Shown: positions 8,768-17,504, counted from the first letter of the stretch. The stretch is DNA of 64,000 nucleotides from an uncultured Collinsella sp. (GCA_949287065.1 CASEEV010000077.1:54493-118492); one strand, 5' to 3'. Notes: generated from the letters alone by a model not told the origin. Made by a program: numbers and translations.

Positions 8768-8843
8768 GGGGGCATAGCTCAGCTGGGAGAGCGCATGACT
8801 GGCAGTCATGAGGTCGCGGGTTCGAGCCCCGCTGTCTCCACCA
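8768..8843 (+). tRNA. tRNA-Ala (anticodon GGC)
   Basis: A complete cloverleaf of 76 nt including an encoded CCA. The acceptor GGGGGCA pairs with TGTCTCC and has the G3:U70 wobble that specifies alanine. The anticodon stem is CATGA/TCATG with loop CTGGCAG, giving anticodon GGC for GCC/GCU codons. The T-arm is GCGGG-TTCGAGC-CCCGC. GCC is a favoured codon in this GC-rich window. Confidence 0.97.
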
Positions 8844-8851
8844 GAAACACA

Positions 8852-8886
8852 ATGGCTCACAGGCTTTGCTTGTGGGCCATTTTGCT
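8852..8886 (+). terminator. Hairpin terminator between the two tRNAs
   Basis: A 10-bp stem (8852-8861 with 8871-8880, one G-U) with a 9-nt loop, followed by TTTGCT. The run of T is short and the tRNA-CAU gene begins 4 nt later, so partial read-through, or use as a processing signal, is likely. Confidence 0.6.
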
Positions 8887-8889
8887 ACT

Positions 8890-8965
8890 GGGCTCTTGGC
8901 GCAATGGTCAGCGCAGGGGACTCATAATCCCTGGGTTGCTGGTTCGAGTCCGGCAGGGCCCACCA
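8890..8965 (+). tRNA. tRNA with CAU anticodon, probably tRNA-Ile2 (lysidine-modified)
   Basis: A complete cloverleaf with encoded CCA: acceptor GGGCTCT/AGGGCCC, anticodon stem GGGGA/TCCCT, loop CTCATAA. CAU can be elongator Met, initiator Met or Ile2. The anticodon-to-T-arm stretch (ACTCATAATC...GCTGGTTC) and acceptor pairs C4:G69 and C6:G67 resemble Ile2 substrates of TilS more than elongator tRNA-Met. There is no initiator-type 1:72 mismatch (G1:C72 pairs). The tRNA call is firm; the amino acid is inferred. Confidence 0.9.
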
Positions 8966-8975
8966 AGAATCGAGG

Positions 8976-9009
8976 AGCCGGGACTGTAGGTCCCGGCTTT
9001 TTGCTTTTT
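8976..9009 (+). terminator. Intrinsic terminator after the tRNA pair
   Basis: A 9-bp perfect stem (8976-8984 with 8990-8998), loop TGTAG, followed by TTTTTGCTTTTT. Confidence 0.92.
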
Positions 9010-9065
9010 ACGGGCGCCGTGTCGCTTGATGCTACAATTTGGGACAGTGAGGGGAGGTTGTGCCG

Positions 9066-9647
9066 ATGCAGCCAGAGAGTTCCGTCCCGCGGGTATATAC
9101 CGGACCGCAGCGCGTGCTGCGCTTCATGGGCGTGCTGTATCTCGCGTGGTGCGCCATTCGCTACGGAAGCAACATCGTGTTCGTTCTCCTTGCGTTGCTC
9201 TTTGGTTTTGACCCCCTCGGGATCGTGGGCGCTACGGCCGGAGACTCCGTTCTCCGCATCACCGATCTCGCCTTGCTCGGCGTTTCGGCGGCGTGCAATT
9301 TCTTCGTGGCATGGTTCGCCTACTATGTCGCCGTGCATCCGCGATACGCTCGCCGCTTCCGCATCGTTGCGCTCGTTCTCGTGGTAATCAACGTGCTGGG
9401 CATCGTCTCCGACTGCTATTTCAGGCAATTCCCCGACCTCATCTCGAGTTTCTACAGTCTCGTGATCTCCGGCATGCTGTTTTGGCTTGCCTCGCAGATT
9501 CGCGAAGACTTTGCCGCCGGAGAGGCGGTGGACAAGAGCGATCTTCCCAAGACGGTCTATGGCAAGCGCATCGCGACCGAACGCAAGCTTCAACGCGCCA
9601 TTCAAGAGGGGACGCTCGCTGCCTCCTCATCTTCTTCACGCAAATAG
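9066..9647 (+). CDS. Putative four-helix membrane protein, function unknown
   Basis: A predicted 193-aa integral membrane protein I do not recognise. A short polar N-terminus is followed by hydrophobic segments at about residues 20-45, 65-90, 100-122 and 128-148, then a cytoplasmic basic/Ser-rich tail ending SSSSSRK. No catalytic motif is visible. ATG 9066 has GGAGG 8 nt upstream; an in-frame GTG at 9060 would be too close to it. It lies alone between two tRNA units. The tRNA-Val promoter begins just after its stop. Confidence 0.7.
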   Translation: MQPESSVPRVYTGPQRVLRFMGVLYLAWCAIRYGSNIVFVLLALLFGFDPLGIVGATAGDSVLRITDLALLGVSAACNFFVAWFAYYVAVHPRYARRFRIVALVLVVINVLGIVSDCYFRQFPDLISSFYSLVISGMLFWLASQIREDFAAGEAVDKSDLPKTVYGKRIATERKLQRAIQEGTLAASSSSSRK

Positions 9648-9657
9648 GAAAATACTC

Positions 9658-9686
9658 TTGGCTGTGCGGTATAAGTCTGCTATCAT
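9658..9686 (+). promoter_or_regulatory. Sigma-70 promoter of tRNA-Val
   Basis: TTGGCT (9658-9663), a 17-nt spacer, then TATCAT (9681-9686), about 20 nt before the tRNA. Confidence 0.8.
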
Positions 9687-9706
9687 CTTCTTCGCTGCGC
9701 AAGCAC

Positions 9707-9781
9707 GGGCGTTTGGCTCAGGGGCAGAGCACTTCCTTCACACGGAAGGGGTCGCTGGTTCAAATCCAGCAACGCCCACCA
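9707..9781 (+). tRNA. tRNA-Val (anticodon CAC)
   Basis: A 75-nt cloverleaf with encoded CCA. The acceptor GGGCGTT/AACGCCC is perfect. The anticodon stem CTTCC/GGAAG carries loop TTCACAC, giving anticodon CAC for GUG. The T-arm is GCTGG-TTCAAAT-CCAGC. A terminator follows directly. Confidence 0.97.
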
Positions 9782-9790
9782 TCGATCAGT

Positions 9791-9819
9791 AAGGTCCCAC
9801 ATTGTGGGGCCTTTTTTTA
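9791..9819 (+). terminator. Intrinsic terminator after tRNA-Val
   Basis: An inverted repeat, AAGGTCCCACA with TGTGGGGCCTT, runs into a seven-T tract (9812-9818). Confidence 0.9.
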
Positions 9820-9893
9820 TCTGTCAGCCTCGTGCCGCTCGGCACGGGGTACGTATCGTCCCGATCGTTCGTCACGTATGCGAGTGAGGCGCT

Positions 9894-11897
9894 ATGATTC
9901 TTCAGGTGGACAAAATCGAGAAGAGCTTTGGAGCGCGAACGCTGTTTTCCGCCGCCTCTCTTCAGGTTAACGCGGGGGAGCGTTACGCCCTAGTCGGGCC
10001 CAACGGCGCGGGCAAGACCACGCTGCTCAAGATCATCATGGGCCTTGAGTCTGCCGACAGCGGAACCGTAGCCTACGCCAAGGACGTGAAGGTCGGCTAC
10101 CTCGAGCAGGAGTCCAAGCTTGCCTCTGACGTCTCGGTTATCGATGAGGTCATGCGCTCTGCCCACGAGATTCAAGAGCTCGGCAAACGCGCCGAAGAGC
10201 TCCAGCTCGCCATAGCCGAGGCGGGCGAGAAGGGCGATGCTCCCGATCAGCTACTCCGAGAGTACGGGCAGGTTCAGGACCGCTTTGAGCGTCTGGGAGG
10301 CTACGAGCTCGAGAGCAACGCGCGTCAGATCCTCGCCGGACTCGGTTTTCCCGTCAGCGAGTTCAACAAGCCATGCCGCGAGTTCTCGGGAGGCTGGCAG
10401 ATGCGCATCGCGCTCGCCAAGCTTTTCCTGCGCCGCCCCGACCTGTTGCTGCTCGACGAGCCCACGAACCATCTCGACCTCGAGAGCGTGCAATGGCTCC
10501 GCGGCTTTATCGCCTCGTACGAGGGCGCTGTGCTTCTCGTGAGTCATGACCGCGCGTTTATGGACGCGTGCGTCGACCATGTGGCCGCCCTCGAAAACCG
10601 CCGGATCACGGTGTACGCGGGCAACTACAGCGCGTATCTCAAGCAGCGTGAAGACAATCTCGAGCAGATGCGCGCTAAGCGTGCCGCGCAAGAGCGCGAA
10701 ATCGCGCATATGCAGGTGTTTGTCGACAAGTTCCGCTACAAGCCCACCAAGGCAGCGCAGGCCCAGGAGCGCATGAAGCGCATCGAGCAGATCAAAAGCG
10801 AGCTCGTTATTCTGCCCGAGGGCCATAAGCACGTGGACTTCAAGTTTCCCGAGCCGCCGCGCTCGGGCGACATGGTGGTCAAACTCGAGGGCGTGGCCAA
10901 GGCCTACGACGACAAGCTCGTCTACGACAACATCGACCTCAGGCTGTACCGCGGAGACCATGTTGCCCTTGTCGGACCCAACGGCGCGGGCAAGTCGACG
11001 CTCATGAAGATGCTCGCCGGCATTGAGGGGCCAACCCGCGGAAGGCGCGAGCTCGGGGTGAATGTCGGCGTTGCGTATTACGCGCAGCACCAGCTGGAGG
11101 GACTCAACGAGGGTCGCACCGTTCTTCAGGAGATCGATTCCGTTGCTCCGGGTTGGACGACTCCGCAGGAGCGCAGCCTGCTCGGTGCCTTCCTGTTCTC
11201 GGGCGACGACATCGAGAAGCGCGTGGGCGTTCTCTCGGGAGGGGAGCGGGCGCGCCTGGCGCTCTCGAAGATGCTGGTGAGCCCCGAGGCGCTTCTCTGC
11301 CTCGACGAGCCCACGAACCATCTCGACATCGACTCCGTCGACATGCTCGAAAACGCCCTCAAGAACTTCCCCGGCACGATCGTGCTGATCAGCCACGACG
11401 AGCACCTTGTGCGCGCCGTAGCCAACCGCGTGATCGACATCCGCGACGGCCGCATGACGGTTATCGACGGCGACTACGATTACTACCTCTGGAAGCGCGA
11501 GGATCTCGCCCAGCGCGCTGCGGAAGCTCAAGCGGCCGTGCCTTCGGCGCCCGCTCGCGCTGCGCAGGCCCCCTCGCAGCCAGCTGCGGCGCCGCGCGAG
11601 AAGAAGACCAAGGAGCAGCGGCGCGCAGAGGCCCAGGCGCGCGCGGAGCTCAACAAACGGCTCAAGAAGCGCCGTGTGCGCCTCAAGGACCTTGAAGCCT
11701 CGCTCGAGGCATCCCAGGCGCGCTACGACGAGCTCATGGCACTTATGGCCTCGGAGGAGCTCTACGCGCAGCCCGACAAGTTCGACGCTGCGATGAAGGA
11801 GTACTCGGCGCTCAAGAAGAAGATCCCCGCGATCGAGGAGGAATGGCTCTCGCTTTCGGAGGAGATCGAACAGGAGGTTGCTGATGCCCAGTCCTAA
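9894..11897 (+). CDS. ABC-F family ATPase (Uup/YdiF-like, with C-terminal coiled coil)
   Basis: A soluble twin-ABC ATPase of 667 aa with no membrane domain. Each half has Walker A (GPNGAGKTT near residue 36, GPNGAGKST near 362), the signature ([24 protein letters not shown]) and Walker B ending [11 protein letters not shown] or [11 protein letters not shown]. The halves are joined by the charged ABC-F linker (about 240-310) that enters the ribosomal E site. Residues about 570-660 form a Lys/Arg-rich coiled coil, as in Uup and YdiF. Family members act on translating ribosomes or on DNA branches. The short intergenic leader has a small CGTGCC/GGCACG hairpin at 9831-9846 but no clear attenuator. 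ATG 9894 has GTGAGG upstream. Confidence 0.93.
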   Translation: MILQVDKIEKSFGARTLFSAASLQVNAGERYALVGPNGAGKTTLLKIIMGLESADSGTVAYAKDVKVGYLEQESKLASDVSVIDEVMRSAHEIQELGKRAEELQLAIAEAGEKGDAPDQLLREYGQVQDRFERLGGYELESNARQILAGLGFPVSEFNKPCREFSGGWQMRIALAKLFLRRPDLLLLDEPTNHLDLESVQWLRGFIASYEGAVLLVSHDRAFMDACVDHVAALENRRITVYAGNYSAYLKQREDNLEQMRAKRAAQEREIAHMQVFVDKFRYKPTKAAQAQERMKRIEQIKSELVILPEGHKHVDFKFPEPPRSGDMVVKLEGVAKAYDDKLVYDNIDLRLYRGDHVALVGPNGAGKSTLMKMLAGIEGPTRGRRELGVNVGVAYYAQHQLEGLNEGRTVLQEIDSVAPGWTTPQERSLLGAFLFSGDDIEKRVGVLSGGERARLALSKMLVSPEALLCLDEPTNHLDIDSVDMLENALKNFPGTIVLISHDEHLVRAVANRVIDIRDGRMTVIDGDYDYYLWKREDLAQRAAEAQAAVPSAPARAAQAPSQPAAAPREKKTKEQRRAEAQARAELNKRLKKRRVRLKDLEASLEASQARYDELMALMASEELYAQPDKFDAAMKEYSALKKKIPAIEEEWLSLSEEIEQEVADAQS

Positions 11898-12195
11898 CCG
11901 TGCGGCCCAACCTGCGGCGGTCGCGTTGACGCTCCTTGCCTACGCGCTGCGCATACTCGCCGTGCTCATGTGCGCTCTGACCGTGCTTTTGTGCTTCAGC
12001 GGCATATCGGCGAAGCTCAACCTCGTGAGCTTCGTGGTGGACCTGACACGCGCACTGCCCGACGTCATCTCGGGTTACGGGGTGGTGGCGACCCCCTTTG
12101 GCGGGGTGTTCCGCCTGGACTTTGCCCTGTGCGCCGTGGTTTTGTTCTTGTTGGATTATCTGTGCTGCCGTCTTGCGGCGCGGCTGCGCCGCTAA
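11884..12195 (+). CDS. Small hydrophobic membrane protein, unknown
   Basis: A predicted 103-aa protein with a short basic N-terminus and hydrophobic stretches at about residues 13-42 and 80-98, ending in basic LAARLRR. I recognise no family. It overlaps the ABC-F gene by 14 nt. ATG 11884 has AGGAGG 6 nt upstream, inside the ABC-F gene, which argues for real, coupled translation. It is followed 19 nt later by a site-2 protease, so it may belong with either neighbour. Confidence 0.6.
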   Translation: MPSPNRAAQPAAVALTLLAYALRILAVLMCALTVLLCFSGISAKLNLVSFVVDLTRALPDVISGYGVVATPFGGVFRLDFALCAVVLFLLDYLCCRLAARLRR

Positions 12196-12214
12196 CGCGA
12201 CCGAAAGGCGTATC

Positions 12215-12907
12215 GTGAGCGTTAACCCTTCCTACTACCTTATGAGCCTTGTCATGCAGGCGCTTGCGGTTATCGTGGGCATCGTCGTGCACGAGTCGGC
12301 GCACGCGTTTGCGGCGTACCTCCTCGGCGACCGCACGGCGCGCTCGCGCGGTCGCGTTTCCTTCAACCCGCTGCATCATATCGACCCGTTCGGAACCGTG
12401 CTGCTCCCGCTCTTGATGCTTGCTGCGGGAGGCCCGGTTTTCGCTTTTGCCAAGCCGGTGCCGGTGAACCTGCGCAACCTCAAGCATCCCAAGCGCGACG
12501 AGCTTCTCGTGGCGCTGGCGGGGCCAGCGTCCAACATCGTGCTCTCCTGCTTAGGGGCAGCGCTTCTCGCCGTTCTTATCAACAGCCCGGTGGCCGTTGT
12601 GGGGGCGTCGTTCCCGGCGGCCGAGATCTTCGACTTCTGCCTTACGCTGGTCTCGGTCAATCTTTCGCTGGCGTTTTTCAACCTCATCCCTCTGCCCCCG
12701 CTCGACGGTTCCTCCATCCTCGTGCCGTTTCTTAAAGGGCGGGCGCTCAACACTTACTACGAGATCCAGCGCTACGCCATGCCGATCCTCATCATCGTGC
12801 TCTACCTGCTTCCGTCTGTCACGGGCATCGACCTTATCGGCCTTTACTTTGACGTGACGGTGTACCCGCTCTACGAGCTGCTCGTTAGGCTCGCGTTAGG
12901 GCTTTGA
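12215..12907 (+). CDS. Site-2 protease family protein (M50 metalloprotease)
   Basis: A 230-aa intramembrane metalloprotease with no PDZ domain. HESAH lies in TM1 (about residues 26-30). GPASNIVLS follows in a middle helix, and FNLIPLPPLDGSSIL (about 155-169) carries the third metal ligand, Asp. About five to six TM helices are predicted. It belongs to the small YwhC-like group, distinct from RseP at 3291, and its substrate is unknown. GTG 12215 is chosen for GAAAGG 6 nt upstream; longer upstream frames overlap the preceding gene. S2P-scpA-scpB-rluB is a common order in Gram-positive bacteria. Confidence 0.9.
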   Translation: MSVNPSYYLMSLVMQALAVIVGIVVHESAHAFAAYLLGDRTARSRGRVSFNPLHHIDPFGTVLLPLLMLAAGGPVFAFAKPVPVNLRNLKHPKRDELLVALAGPASNIVLSCLGAALLAVLINSPVAVVGASFPAAEIFDFCLTLVSVNLSLAFFNLIPLPPLDGSSILVPFLKGRALNTYYEIQRYAMPILIIVLYLLPSVTGIDLIGLYFDVTVYPLYELLVRLALGL

Positions 12908-12921
12908 TGTAGCCGGCTCTT

Positions 12922-12951
12922 TTGTCCCTACACAGGTGTTGTTGCGATAAA
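12922..12951 (+). promoter_or_regulatory. Candidate promoter for scpA-scpB-rluB
   Basis: TTGTCC (12922-12927), an 18-nt spacer, then GATAAA (12946-12951), inside the 89-nt gap before scpA. A moderate match only. Confidence 0.4.
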
Positions 12952-12996
12952 CTAGCTGGTTGGCATTGGCAATAGGCAACGGGAGGGGAGAAGAAC

Positions 12997-13806
12997 GTGT
13001 CGTACCGCGTTTCAACGCAGGTCTACTCGGGCCCGTTCGACCTCCTGCTGCAACTCGTCTCGCGCCAGAAGGTCGACATCGGTTCGATTTCGATCAGCGA
13101 GGTCGCCGAGCAGTACTTGGCCGAGGTCGAGCGTCTTCAGGCGCTCGACCTCGACGTGGCGAGCGACTTTCTTCTCGTGGCCTCCACGCTTCTCGACATC
13201 AAGGCGTCTTCACTCGTGCCCGACGAACCGATTCTGAAGAGCGATGACGAAGATGAGGACGAGGAGCTCGCGAACCTCACGGGCGACGAGCTGCGCGAAG
13301 TGCTCATCCAGCGCCTCATTGCGTACAAGCAGTTTCGCAACGCGGCCTCTGCGCTGGGCAGCCGCATGGAGGCCGAGAGCCGTATGCATCCGCGCGTTGC
13401 CGGCCCCGACCCTGAGTTTCTCAACATCATGCCTGATTACCTTGCCGGCATCACGCTTCGCGGCCTCGCGGTCATCTGCGCCGATATCGACAGTCGCCGC
13501 GACTCGTTTTTGCTCGAGGCGGAGCACGTGGCCCCGCGCAGGGTCCCGCTCGATCTCACCGTGGCTTCGGTCGATCGTTTTACCATGAACCGGCCGCACG
13601 TGACGTTTGACGAGCTGCTGGACGGCTCTGCGACGGTAGAGCAGGTTGTCGTTACCTTTCTCGCCATCCTCGAACTTGCCAAGCACGGTTCGCTTACCCT
13701 TGCACAGGCAGAGATTTTCGGCACCATTCAGATCGACCGCGTAGAGGGCGCGGCTCCGTTTGAAGTTGGCTCGTCGCTCGATTCGGACGATCCGACCACC
13801 GCGTAA
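12997..13806 (+). CDS. scpA: Segregation and condensation protein A (kleisin)
   Basis: A 269-aa kleisin subunit that bridges the SMC head domains and, with ScpB, forms the bacterial condensin. The N-terminus YSGPFDLLLQLVSRQKVDIGSI is the SMC-neck-binding region typical of ScpA. The acidic middle (DDEDEDEEL, about residues 82-90) and the C-terminal winged-helix region are present. GTG 12997 has GGGAGGGGAG upstream. scpB follows after 16 nt. Confidence 0.95.
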   Translation: MSYRVSTQVYSGPFDLLLQLVSRQKVDIGSISISEVAEQYLAEVERLQALDLDVASDFLLVASTLLDIKASSLVPDEPILKSDDEDEDEELANLTGDELREVLIQRLIAYKQFRNAASALGSRMEAESRMHPRVAGPDPEFLNIMPDYLAGITLRGLAVICADIDSRRDSFLLEAEHVAPRRVPLDLTVASVDRFTMNRPHVTFDELLDGSATVEQVVVTFLAILELAKHGSLTLAQAEIFGTIQIDRVEGAAPFEVGSSLDSDDPTTA

Positions 13807-13822
13807 CAGGTAGGGAACAGCA

Positions 13823-14539
13823 ATGGCAGAACTTGAACAACTCGAACCGAACTCGCTCAAGGGGGCGCTCGAGGCGCTTCTCTTGGTGTCGAGCGACCCG
13901 GTCAGCCCGTCGGCGTTAGCCACGGTGCTTGATATCGCCCCCGGCGAGGCTACCTCTCTTCTCAACGAGCTTAAACGCGAGTACGAAGAAGCCAACCGAG
14001 GCATTCAGCTCCGCGAGGTCGCCGGTGGCTGGAGGCTGTTTACGCATCCGGCGTACCACGACCAGGTCGAGGCGCTGGTGCTTGCATGGGATACTCAGAA
14101 GCTGAGCCAGGCGGCGCTCGAAGCGCTTGCGGTCATCGCCGACCATCAGCCCGTGACGCGCGAGATGGTCAAGGGCATCCGCGGGGTCAACTCCGACGGC
14201 GTCATCTCGTCGCTCGTGGACAAAGGGCTCGTTCGCGAGCTGGGTCGCGACCGCGAGCGCGGCGGCGCGATCATCTACGGCACCACGAACGCGTTTCTCG
14301 AGAAGTTCGGCCTGCGCTCTACCAAGGACCTTCCCGACCTCGAGCAGTTTGCCCCCGACGAGCAGGCTCGGCGCTTTATTCGCGAGCGGCTCTCGGGCCG
14401 CACGATACAGTCGACGCTCGAAGAGGCCGCTGCCGATCTCGACGAGGAGCGCGACCTGACGAACGCCAACGCGGCGCTTGATGAGCCTGGTGCAGGCTCC
14501 GGCGACAACGCTCACCAAGGTGACGGCCATGACGCGTGA
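13823..14539 (+). CDS. scpB: Segregation and condensation protein B
   Basis: A 238-aa partner of ScpA with two winged-helix domains. The N-terminal LKGALEALLLVSSDPVSP and the central LSQAALEALAVIADHQPVTR...IRGVNSDGVISSL are characteristic. Residues after about 180 are an acidic, low-complexity tail (EEAAADLDEERDL...) that the family does not require. Its last 11 nt overlap the start of the pseudouridine synthase gene. Confidence 0.95.
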   Translation: MAELEQLEPNSLKGALEALLLVSSDPVSPSALATVLDIAPGEATSLLNELKREYEEANRGIQLREVAGGWRLFTHPAYHDQVEALVLAWDTQKLSQAALEALAVIADHQPVTREMVKGIRGVNSDGVISSLVDKGLVRELGRDRERGGAIIYGTTNAFLEKFGLRSTKDLPDLEQFAPDEQARRFIRERLSGRTIQSTLEEAAADLDEERDLTNANAALDEPGAGSGDNAHQGDGHDA

Positions 14540-15359
14540 CGTACAGACGGGCGGTTTCGCGCCGCAAGGGGAGCGCGTCGTGCCCATGCGCTTGCAGCGT
14601 TTTTTGGCACGCGCGGGCGCTGCGAGCCGCCGCGGTTCCGAGAATCTCATGACCGCCGGTCGCGTGCGCGTCAACGGCGTCGTTGTGACCGAGCTGGGAG
14701 CCAAGGTCGATCCGCTTGTTGACGAGGTCACGTTGGACGGTGTTCCCGTGCGCCTGGCGGAGCGCCCCGTGTACGTGATGCTCAACAAGCCGAAGGGCTA
14801 TCTCACCACGATGAGCGACCCTCAGGGGAGGCGCTGTGTGGCGGAGCTCGCACCCGTCGGCCAACATCCCGGGCTCTTTCCGGTGGGGAGGCTCGACAAG
14901 GATACGACCGGCCTTCTTCTCTTCACGACCGACGGCACGCTCGCGCAGAACCTCCTGCACCCCTCGCGGCACGTGAGCAAACGTTACGTGGCGCTCGTGG
15001 ACGGCGTTATGCGCGATCGGGAGCTGGAGCCCTTGCGCCGCGGCATCGAGCTTGACGACGGGCCCTGCCAACCGGCGCGCACGCGCCTGCTTGGCGAGCG
15101 CGAGGCAACGGACGTATGCCCGTACGGCATTCCAGGCGGCAAGACCTGCGTCGAGGTCATTATCCACGAAGGGCGTAAGAACCAGGTCAAGCGCATGCTC
15201 GGAAAGATCGGTCACCCGGTGCTGAGGCTGCACCGCTCCACCTTTGGACCGCTCCGGCTGTGCGATGTGGACGAGGGCTGTTGGCGCTATCTGAGCGACG
15301 ATGAGACGGCGGCGTTGCTTCGAGCGGGGTCGCTTGAGGCACCTCGACATACGGTATGA
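14529..15359 (+). CDS. rluB: rRNA pseudouridine synthase, RsuA/RluB family
   Basis: A 276-aa enzyme isomerising a uridine of rRNA (most likely 23S, as RluB does). The N-terminal S4 RNA-binding domain (MRLQRFLARAGAASRRGSE) is followed by the catalytic domain with GRLDKDTTGLLLFTTDG (catalytic Asp) and the YVMLNKPKGYLTT motif. ATG 14529 is preceded by AAGGTGA and overlaps the scpB stop; an earlier ATG at 14478 lies deeper in scpB and lacks a good site. Order scpA-scpB-rluB-cmk is conserved in many Gram-positives. Confidence 0.92.
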   Translation: MTRDVQTGGFAPQGERVVPMRLQRFLARAGAASRRGSENLMTAGRVRVNGVVVTELGAKVDPLVDEVTLDGVPVRLAERPVYVMLNKPKGYLTTMSDPQGRRCVAELAPVGQHPGLFPVGRLDKDTTGLLLFTTDGTLAQNLLHPSRHVSKRYVALVDGVMRDRELEPLRRGIELDDGPCQPARTRLLGEREATDVCPYGIPGGKTCVEVIIHEGRKNQVKRMLGKIGHPVLRLHRSTFGPLRLCDVDEGCWRYLSDDETAALLRAGSLEAPRHTV

Positions 15360-15387
15360 TTGATCGAGTGTTTTGACGGAGGAGAGC

Positions 15388-16062
15388 ATGGGGCAATCTC
15401 ATACTGAGCGCACCTACTACGCGGCAGAACGTGCCCAGATTCTGTACCTGCGGCATTCCGAGACCGCTTTCAACGAGACCGACGCTATCTGCGGACAGGT
15501 AAACCCGCCCTTGTCCGAGAAGGGCGAGCTCCAGCGCCAGCGCGCGGTGCGCGCCTTGGTTGCCTGGAAGCCGGACCGCATCATCGCGAGCCCGCTCGAG
15601 CGCTGCCTTGGTATCGCAGAGCCGGCAGCCAGGGAGCTCGGCATCTGCTGCGAGGTCGACCCCCGGCTCAAGGAGCTTGCGTTCGGCGAGATCGAGGGCC
15701 TCACGCACGAAGAGGCGCGCGAGCGCGGCTTGCCATCGCAGTTCGACGAGGGCTGGCCGGTGCGCGGGGCCGAGTCGATCGCCGACTTCGAGGCGCGCGT
15801 GCAGGGCGCGGTACGCGAGCTGTCGCAAACAGCCCAGGGTAAGGTCGCCGTCGTCGCCCACGGCGGCGTGGCGCGGCCGTTCTTCTCGCACATCTTCAAG
15901 ACGCGCACGGCCGACATCTGGTTCAATATGAAGCTGCACAACGTGTGCGGCGTGCTGTTCTCAATCAAAGATGACGACCGGTACTGTCTCGAGGCGTTCA
16001 ACCTGACGCCCGAGGAGATCATTGCGCGCAGTTCGGGCGCCGTTGACGTGCCCGTAAAATAG
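15388..16062 (+). CDS. Histidine phosphatase family protein
   Basis: A 224-aa phosphoglycerate-mutase-like phosphatase. The catalytic motif is LRHSET (canonical RHGE with Ser for Gly), the phosphate-binding ASPLERC follows, and the second catalytic His is in VVAHGGVAR. The substrate is unknown; relatives act on alpha-ribazole phosphate, sugar phosphates or phosphoserine. ATG 15388 has GGAGGAGA upstream. It lies between rluB and cmk in the same operon. Confidence 0.88.
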   Translation: MGQSHTERTYYAAERAQILYLRHSETAFNETDAICGQVNPPLSEKGELQRQRAVRALVAWKPDRIIASPLERCLGIAEPAARELGICCEVDPRLKELAFGEIEGLTHEEARERGLPSQFDEGWPVRGAESIADFEARVQGAVRELSQTAQGKVAVVAHGGVARPFFSHIFKTRTADIWFNMKLHNVCGVLFSIKDDDRYCLEAFNLTPEEIIARSSGAVDVPVK

Positions 16063-16076
16063 AAGGGGAGATTCGG

Positions 16077-16766
16077 ATGATCGTAGCTATCGACGGGCCC
16101 GCAGGCTCGGGCAAATCGACCATCGCGGCGCTTGCTGCCAAGCGCTTTGGTATGCGCAAGCTCGACACAGGCGCCATGTACCGCTCCGTTGCGCTCTGCG
16201 CACTCGACGAGGGCATTGACCTCGATGATGCCGACGCGCTCACCGAGCTCGCCCATCGCATGGTGATCGCCTTTCCGCCGTCTGATGGCGAGAACGTGCG
16301 CATTACCGTGAACGGCAAGGACGTATCGGAAGAGATCCGCACTCCGCGCGTCGACGCTGCGGTTTCCCGTGTGGCTGCGGTGCCGGGCGTGCGCAGCGGC
16401 ATGGTTGCCCAGCAGCGTCGTTTTGCCGAGAACCACGACGTGGTGGCCGAGGGCCGCGACATCGGCACGGTCGTGTTCCCGCACGCCGACGTCAAGGTGT
16501 TTCTCACGGCAGATCCAGCCGAACGCGCCCGCCGGCGGGTGCTTCAGCGCCATGGCGACAACCTGCCCGATGCCGAGACCCTCGAGGCCGAGATCGCCAA
16601 GACCAAGGCGCAGATCGAAGAGCGCGACGCCTACGACTCCAATCGCGCCGAGGCGCCGCTCAAGGCTGCCGAGGACGCTCATCTCGTAGACTCTTCGAGC
16701 CAAACGATCGACGAGGTTCTCGATGCCATTGCCGCCCTTGTCCAATCTGTTCAGAAAGATGCGTAA
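16077..16766 (+). CDS. cmk: Cytidylate kinase
   Basis: Phosphorylates CMP/dCMP to the diphosphates with ATP. The 229-aa protein has P-loop IDGPAGSGKST (about residues 5-15), LDTGAMYRSVAL (substrate region), and GRDIGTVVFPHADVKVFLTA. ATG 16077 has AGGGGAG upstream. The stop TAA abuts the ATG of plsC, so the two are translated together. CMP is released by phospholipid synthesis, which fits the lipid genes nearby. Confidence 0.97.
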   Translation: MIVAIDGPAGSGKSTIAALAAKRFGMRKLDTGAMYRSVALCALDEGIDLDDADALTELAHRMVIAFPPSDGENVRITVNGKDVSEEIRTPRVDAAVSRVAAVPGVRSGMVAQQRRFAENHDVVAEGRDIGTVVFPHADVKVFLTADPAERARRRVLQRHGDNLPDAETLEAEIAKTKAQIEERDAYDSNRAEAPLKAAEDAHLVDSSSQTIDEVLDAIAALVQSVQKDA

Positions 16767-17504
16767 ATGAAGCCGTTCACCGCTACCGTCGACGAGTACT
16801 TCGATAACTCCATGCGCTCGTACCCCATAACGGCGCGCTGGTTCTACTACCTTGTGCTCGGTGCGCTCCTCGTCTTTACCAAGATCGTCTGGCCCTGGCG
16901 CATCGAAGGGCGGGATCGGCTCGGCGCCGCGCGCCCGACCGAAGGCGAGAAGGGTCACGTGATCATCTGCAATCACACCTCGATGCTCGAGATCATCGTC
17001 ATCGTCGTTGACGGTTGGACGCGTCATAGGCGCGTGCGGCCGCTCTTCAAATCCGAGTTTGCCAAGAACAAGGTAATCGACTGGTTCTTCTCGCGCGTGG
17101 GCGGCATCCCGCTCGCGCGCAACACCGCTGACCTCAAAGCGGTCAAGCGTGCCGCGGCGTGCCTTAAGCGCGGCGAGGACATCCTCATTTTCCCGGAGGG
17201 CACGCGCGTCAAATCCGACGACCAGCCCGTCAAGATGCACGGAGGAGCCGCGCTTATCGCGAGCATGGCCAAAGCGGACATCTGCCCCATGGCCGTGGTC
17301 GGTGCCCGCGACATCAAGATGAAGGGCAAGCTGCCGCGCCTCTTTTTGCGTGTTTGGCTGCGTACGGCAGAGCCTGTTGACGCCGACTCGGTTCCGAGCG
17401 GGCTCAAGCGGCGCGAGCGTACCGAATGGCTCGAGAACGAGGCCATCGGACGCATGGTTGCCATGAAAGACGAGCTGCGCGCAGAGCATCCGGGCCGCGC
17501 GTAG
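16767..17504 (+). CDS. plsC: 1-acyl-sn-glycerol-3-phosphate acyltransferase, with HX4E in motif I
   Basis: A 245-aa membrane-associated acyltransferase of the PlsC family that would convert lysophosphatidate to phosphatidate, the substrate of CdsA. A hydrophobic segment lies at about residues 25-42. Motif I reads NHTSMLE (His70 to Glu75), where the family consensus is NHX4D, so the charge-relay Asp is replaced by Glu. Motif III IFPEGTR is intact, and the downstream proline-containing region (ICPMAVVG) fits motif IV. ATG 16767 follows the cmk stop directly. The sequence otherwise supports an active enzyme. Confidence 0.88.
   Translation: MKPFTATVDEYFDNSMRSYPITARWFYYLVLGALLVFTKIVWPWRIEGRDRLGAARPTEGEKGHVIICNHTSMLEIIVIVVDGWTRHRRVRPLFKSEFAKNKVIDWFFSRVGGIPLARNTADLKAVKRAAACLKRGEDILIFPEGTRVKSDDQPVKMHGGAALIASMAKADICPMAVVGARDIKMKGKLPRLFLRVWLRTAEPVDADSVPSGLKRRERTEWLENEAIGRMVAMKDELRAEHPGRA

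Noticed and set aside
15417..17489. A 690-codon - strand open frame opposite the phosphatase, cmk and plsC genes
   Set aside because: It spans three well-supported genes on the other strand and has no motif of its own.
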